Part shown: positions 6,645-9,050 of the stretch, one piece after another
Layout: every line of letters begins with the position of its first letter
How positions within the stretch are numbered: the stretch's first letter is position 1
From: Candidatus Nomurabacteria bacterium
GTDB lineage: Bacteria; Patescibacteriota; Minisyncoccia; Phycocordibacterales; UBA9973
Assembly: GCA_943354525.1 (NCBI GenBank)
Contig: CALRCI010000001.1
Coordinates: 46,934-55,983 of the forward strand
DNA: 9,050 nt
Direction: 5' to 3'
Made by a program: the position numbers and the translations under genes
The notes under the pieces: generated by a model
Database searches by the model: none
Told to the model about the DNA's origin: nothing
Seen by the model: the letters and a program-made list of their open reading frames with translations, nothing else

Positions 6645-6884
6645 TTATCTGAGCGGATCAAAATTCTCTTTCTGCCACGGATGACAGCGAGCGACTCTCC
6701 GGAGACCGAGAGCAATTCCCTTGATAGACCCATATTTCATAAGGGCTTGTGCGGTATATTCGCTACATGTCGGCGTAAAAACACAGACGGGGTGGCGGAT
6801 AATGCCCAATTTTTTGAGAATGCCGTGATCAGGCGAGATTGTTGCCTGATAGATGCGGATGAAGAAAATAAAAATGTATCGCAT
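6645..6884 (-). CDS. yidD: Membrane protein insertion efficiency factor YidD
   Basis: Small membrane-associated protein (79 aa) that in E. coli assists insertion of inner-membrane proteins by the Sec/YidC route. Seen: an amphipathic N-terminal helix (FIFFIRIYQATISP, about 4-18), then the family signature with CVFTPTCSEY (34-43), the conserved Gly/Arg helix KGIALGLRRVARCHPW (55-70) and the C-terminal NFDPLR. The three cysteines (34, 40, 67) sit at family positions. The length is normal. The start overlaps the rnpA stop by one base (TAATG), with no Shine-Dalgarno, so translation is probably coupled. It follows rpmH-rnpA, the common gene order, but yidC, usually next, lies on the other strand here. 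Confidence 0.95.
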   Translation of the reverse strand: MRYIFIFFIRIYQATISPDHGILKKLGIIRHPVCVFTPTCSEYTAQALMKYGSIKGIALGLRRVARCHPWQKENFDPLR

Positions 6885-7204
6885 TATTTAGAAAATTGCG
6901 CAGTAACAGATTTTTTGAGTTCGGCGAACGATGCCTTCGCTGATTCTTTTTTCATGAAGAAGACATAGGTGAATGGCTGGCGAAACAGTTTCTCAGTGTC
7001 GCCGATGATTGCGTACATGCGACGGCGAAGCTGATTTCTTCCGACAGCGCTCTTGATCACTGCCTTGGAGACGACGACGGCATACATATTCGCTGTTTCG
7101 TTCGGAATAAATCGCACAGAAAAAAGAGGGTTACTGATCGTTCTCCCCTCTTTGAGAATAGGAGCAAAACGTGATCGTGTAACCCTCTTTTGTTTCTTGA
7201 GCAT
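6884..7204 (-). CDS. rnpA: Ribonuclease P protein component
   Basis: Basic protein subunit (106 aa) that binds the catalytic RNase P RNA and helps it process the 5' ends of precursor tRNAs. Seen: the N-terminal basic stretch MLKKQKRVTRSRFAPILKEG, a central strand region with FSVRFIP and YAVVVSKAVIKSAVGRNQLRRRM (41-63), which matches the RNR signature (VSKK...AV.RN..KR), and a C-terminal helix (SFAELKKSVTAQFSK). In the signature the usual Lys-Arg after RNxx is Arg-Arg. The length is normal. It starts 7 nt after the rpmH stop, without a Shine-Dalgarno, and overlaps yidD by one base; it is co-transcribed with both. Confidence 0.94.
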   Translation of the reverse strand: MLKKQKRVTRSRFAPILKEGRTISNPLFSVRFIPNETANMYAVVVSKAVIKSAVGRNQLRRRMYAIIGDTEKLFRQPFTYVFFMKKESAKASFAELKKSVTAQFSK

Positions 7205-7211
7205 GGCGTGT

Positions 7212-7346
7212 TTAGACCGTCAGTTTCTTGCGGCCTTTCTGGCGGCGGCGTTTGATGACGTTTTTGCCGTTCTTGGTCTTGGTGCGGACGAGAAATCCGT
7301 GTGTCACCTTGCGCTTACGCTTCTTTGGTTTATATGTAAATGACAT
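7212..7346 (-). CDS. rpmH: 50S ribosomal protein L34
   Basis: A 44-aa, very basic ribosomal protein of the large subunit. The translation begins MSFTYKPKKRKRKVTHGFLV and ends RRRQKGRKKLTV, which matches L34 along its whole length (YxPxxRKRxxxHGF, KNG, RRRxKGRxxLTV). The start at 7346 is set by family length and by a strong promoter whose -10 ends 6 nt upstream. It is the first gene of rpmH-rnpA-yidD. If oriC is at 4839-5060, this operon faces the rightward fork head-on, which is unusual for a strongly expressed ribosomal gene and fits an inversion. Confidence 0.97.
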   Translation of the reverse strand: MSFTYKPKKRKRKVTHGFLVRTKTKNGKNVIKRRRQKGRKKLTV

Positions 7347-7352
7347 AGGCGC

Positions 7353-7381
7353 ACTATACCGCAGATGTTGTATAAAATCAA
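7353..7381 (-). promoter_or_regulatory. rpmH promoter, predicted leaderless
   Basis: Minus strand: TTGATT (7381-7376), 17-bp spacer, TATAGT (7358-7353), 6 nt, then the ATG at 7346. It is one of the clearest sigma70-like promoters in the window. The expected +1 is the start codon. It lies 7 bp from element B. Confidence 0.7.
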
Positions 7382-7388
7382 CTGGAAT

Positions 7389-7618
7389 GCCCAGAGCGAG
7401 AAAATATGGGGCAAATTCTCATCCTGCGTGTCGCCAGCGTCCTCACGCCCACAACGAAATAGTTCTTTTTCTTCCGAAGCCGCTCGGAGCCGGGTAGGCG
7501 AGACCGAGCAAATTTCTAGCAAGAAATTATGCGTGCGAGGAAGAAAAAGAACTATTTCGTTGTGGGCTGCGGCACGTACTCGGAGTGAGAATTTGCCCCA
7601 TATTTTCTCGCTCTGGGC
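7389..7618 (+). repeat. Hairpin element B, nested two-stem member of the family
   Basis: Outer stem: 33-bp perfect inverted repeat (7389-7421 with 7586-7618), whose inner ten bases are CAAATTCTCA / TGAGAATTTG as in C. Inner stem: 29-bp perfect inverted repeat (7447-7475 with 7539-7567). Between the stems lie unequal conserved segments (7422-7446 and 7568-7585). The apical loop (7476-7538) holds GCTCGG/CCGAGC with an inner GCC-GGGTA-GGC and the small hairpin AATTTCT-AGCA-AGAAATT. The core (7506-7536) equals that of A. The element and the two flanking promoters fill the 321-bp gene-free stretch 7347-7667; it fits between the -35 boxes without touching either. No credible ORF. Function unknown. 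Confidence 0.9.
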
Positions 7619-7633
7619 TGCTCCAATATCGCT

Positions 7634-7661
7634 TTGATTTTAGGGTATTTTCCGATAGAAT
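7634..7661 (+). promoter_or_regulatory. yidC-jag promoter, predicted leaderless
   Basis: TTGATT (7634-7639), 16-bp spacer, TAGAAT (7656-7661), 6 nt, then the ATG at 7668. It has the same -35 hexamer and the same -10-to-ATG distance as the divergent rpmH promoter. The expected +1 is the start codon. Confidence 0.6.
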
Positions 7662-7667
7662 AGAGCA

Positions 7668-8375
7668 ATGCACGCACTATGGATACACATTTTTTACCAG
7701 CCGCTCTACAATCTCCTCGTTTTTATACTCAAAACAGCCGCCTTTCATGATGTCGGCATTGCCGTTATCCTGCTCACGCTCATTGTGAAGGTTGCTCTCC
7801 TGCCGATTACTCGTCGTTCCATCATCAGCCAGCGCGCTATGCGTATGCTTGAGCCCGAGACGAAGAAGATCAAGGCAGAATTCAAAGGTCTCGAGGCGCA
7901 GAAGAAGATTGCCGAACTCCACAAGCGTAACGGCATTTCGCCGGCATCATCCTGTATTCTCGCCCTCATCCAATTCCCGATCATCATCGCCCTGTATTTC
8001 GTATTCAAGGACGATATCACTACGTCGGTTGGCATGCTCTATTCATTCGTCCATCTTCCCCTCGACGTCCACACCAAGTTTCTCGGACTTTTCGAAATGG
8101 CGAAGCCGTCTGTTGTCCTCGCCGTCATTGCTGCAGTCTCGACATTCTTCTATTTCAAGATTCAGAATGACGCTATGCCGAAATCGAGCAGCAAAGATAT
8201 TGCCGGCATGATGCAGAAACAGATGCAGTACATGCTGCCCGTCATTATTTTCATCGCTGGCCTCAAATTCCCAGCTGCAGTTGCGCTTTATTACACAATC
8301 AGTAATATAGTCTCAGTCGTACAGGAACTCCAGATACGCAAACTTCCTGTAACGGCCATAATTCCCGCCAAATAA
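7668..8375 (+). CDS. yidC: Membrane protein insertase YidC/Oxa1
   Basis: Integral membrane insertase that places proteins in the membrane alone or with SecYEG. At 235 aa it is only the conserved Oxa1 core: no large periplasmic domain as in Gram-negative YidC and no lipobox cysteine. Seen: an amphipathic N-terminal segment, TM1 (about 28-47), a charged cytoplasmic hairpin (about 50-90, RAMRMLEPETKKIKAEFKG...QKKIAELHKRNGISP), TM2 (95-113, with LALIQFPIIIALYFVF), TM3 (about 147-165), TM4 and TM5 (about 187-220, LPVIIFIAGLKFPAAVALYYTISN). The groove arginine of the family appears to be Lys41 (VKVALLP where many have VRxxxxP). The start is supported by the promoter spacing. jag starts one base after its stop. 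Confidence 0.95.
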   Translation: MHALWIHIFYQPLYNLLVFILKTAAFHDVGIAVILLTLIVKVALLPITRRSIISQRAMRMLEPETKKIKAEFKGLEAQKKIAELHKRNGISPASSCILALIQFPIIIALYFVFKDDITTSVGMLYSFVHLPLDVHTKFLGLFEMAKPSVVLAVIAAVSTFFYFKIQNDAMPKSSSKDIAGMMQKQMQYMLPVIIFIAGLKFPAAVALYYTISNIVSVVQELQIRKLPVTAIIPAK

Positions 8376-8376
8376 C

Positions 8377-8862
8377 ATGCAGCAGCAAATCGAAAAAATA
8401 GTCAAAGATTTCCTCAATAATTCCGGCCTCCATACGGGAGAGGTCGTTTTTGAATACGAGGAAGGGCTCAATACGCTCTGGTGCTCGATTTCTTCTCCTG
8501 ATGCGCATCTGTATACTGGCCGCGGTGGAGAAGGCCTCCAAGCCATCAACCATCTCGTCCGCAAGGCCATCGAAAAAGAGGTTTCAGCTATGGCCGAAGG
8601 ACTCGAAAACAAGAACACACTCTCAGTACTGGTTGATATCAACAACATCCAGAAGCGCAAGATTGATAACTTGAAAACGATTGCCCATATGTATGCCGAG
8701 CGTGCGCGATTCTTCAAATCAAGCGTCGAAGTGGATCCGATGCCGGCATTCGATCGCCGCATCATCCATGAATTCCTCTCAAATGCCAAAGATGTCGCCA
8801 CGGAATCGACCGGTGAAGGATTGAAGCGTCGTGTAGTCATCAAGTACGTCGCTGAAAAATAG
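8377..8862 (+). CDS. jag: Jag/KhpB-type RNA-binding protein (KH-R3H)
   Basis: Cytoplasmic single-strand nucleic-acid-binding protein of 161 aa. Seen: a KH-like domain (about 20-90) with GRGG in YTGRGGEGLQAINHLV (46-61), corresponding to the GxxG loop, then a helix RKAIEKE; and an R3H domain (about 95-161) with the R-x3-H motif at Arg127/His131 in FDRRIIHEFLSN, followed by DVATESTGEGLKRRVVIKY. The N-terminal Jag-N domain common in Firmicutes is absent, so this is the short form. Relatives (KhpB, partner of KhpA) bind mRNAs and affect cell division and envelope growth. It starts one base after yidC (TAACATG), with no Shine-Dalgarno, and ends 6 bp before element C. Confidence 0.93.
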   Translation: MQQQIEKIVKDFLNNSGLHTGEVVFEYEEGLNTLWCSISSPDAHLYTGRGGEGLQAINHLVRKAIEKEVSAMAEGLENKNTLSVLVDINNIQKRKIDNLKTIAHMYAERARFFKSSVEVDPMPAFDRRIIHEFLSNAKDVATESTGEGLKRRVVIKYVAEK

Positions 8863-8868
8863 AATCGG

Positions 8869-9050
8869 CAAATTCTCACTCCGAGTACATGCCGCAGCCA
8901 AAACAAAATACACCTTTTTCTTTCTCGTACGCATAATTTCTTGCTAGAAATTTGCTCGGTCTCGCCTACCCGGCTCCGAGCGACTTCGAAAGAAAAAGGT
9001 GTATTTTGTTTTGGCGTGAGGACGCTGGCGACACGCAGGATGAGAATTTG
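8869..9050 (-). repeat. Hairpin element C, inverted copy of B (may extend past window)
   Basis: Begins CAAATTCTCA (8869-8878) and ends TGAGAATTTG at the last base of the window. Inner stem: 28-bp perfect inverted repeat (8897-8924 with 8988-9015). Read on the minus strand it matches B: the 38-nt left segment is identical, the 63-nt apical loop has two differences, and the 31-nt right segment has one. The inner stem, by contrast, differs at six aligned base pairs plus one base-pair indel, all compensated. The core lies at 8927-8957 with one change from A and B. The element starts 6 bp after the jag stop and could also end the yidC-jag transcript. Whether an outer stem like that of B continues beyond 9050 cannot be seen. 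Confidence 0.88.

Noticed and set aside
7365..7637. 90-aa plus-strand ORF across element B
   Set aside because: It runs through both perfect stems of the palindrome and overlaps the promoter regions. The protein is low-complexity and unrelated to any family I recognise.
7792..8211. 139-aa Ser/Arg-rich ORF in the +1 frame within yidC
   Set aside because: Composition is typical of an out-of-frame reading; YidC is clear in the true frame.
8313..8906. 197-aa minus-strand ORF antisense to jag and the yidC end
   Set aside because: It is a shadow of the well-supported jag and yidC frames. It has no family features and ends inside element C.
6512..9050. Elements A-C as a CRISPR array or integron attC sites
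   Set aside because: There are only three dispersed copies kilobases apart with genes between them, no regular spacers, no cas or integrase gene, and no GTTRRRY core at matching positions.

Overview
The window looks like the replication-origin neighbourhood of a bacterial chromosome, probably a Patescibacteria (Candidate Phyla Radiation) member. The assignment is an inference from a compact layout, a YidC reduced to its Oxa1 core, no recF or gyrB after dnaN, a tiny DciA-like ORF there instead, and no Shine-Dalgarno sequence before any gene. The standard code fits: dnaA ends in TGA exactly where DnaA proteins normally end, which argues against the UGA=Gly lineages.

Layout, left to right. (1) A partial tyrS on the minus strand (1-755) and a class A penicillin-binding protein gene on the plus strand (945-3440) diverge from a 189-bp region. 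That region holds two start-proximal promoters, a 24-bp palindrome over the tyrS promoter, and a third promoter followed by an orphan terminator. (2) A strong bidirectional hairpin terminator (3446-3487) separates the PBP gene from the minus-strand set dnaA (5061-6425), dnaN (3741-4838) and an 84-aa ORF (3485-3739). (3) The dnaN-dnaA gap (4839-5060) is an AT-rich oriC candidate with three perfect TTATNCACA DnaA boxes, two near-matches, a TAG/TAA triplet run and AACTTTTCC repeats. (4) rpmH-rnpA-yidD (7346 down to 6645) lie on the minus strand, and yidC-jag (7668-8862) on the plus strand.

The most unusual content is a family of three large intergenic hairpin elements: A (6512-6639), B (7389-7618) and C (8869-9050 or beyond). 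Their apical loops are almost identical and carry a 31-nt core common to all three. Their long stems differ in sequence from copy to copy yet stay almost perfectly self-complementary, so the stem substitutions are compensated. B has a second, outer stem. A and B bracket rpmH-rnpA-yidD, which is inverted relative to the usual bacterial order. B and C are in opposite orientation and bracket yidC-jag.

A second theme is initiation. tyrS, the PBP gene, rpmH and yidC each have a -10-like hexamer ending exactly 6 nt before the ATG, and dnaA has TATAAT 9 nt before it. This predicts leaderless mRNAs. Internal operon genes start at stop/start junctions (TAACATG twice, TAATG once), consistent with translational coupling.

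Functionally this is a housekeeping block: replication initiation (DnaA, clamp, possible helicase-loader-like protein, origin), L34 and the RNase P protein, membrane insertion (YidD, YidC), the RNA-binding protein Jag/KhpB, peptidoglycan synthesis, and tRNA-Tyr charging.
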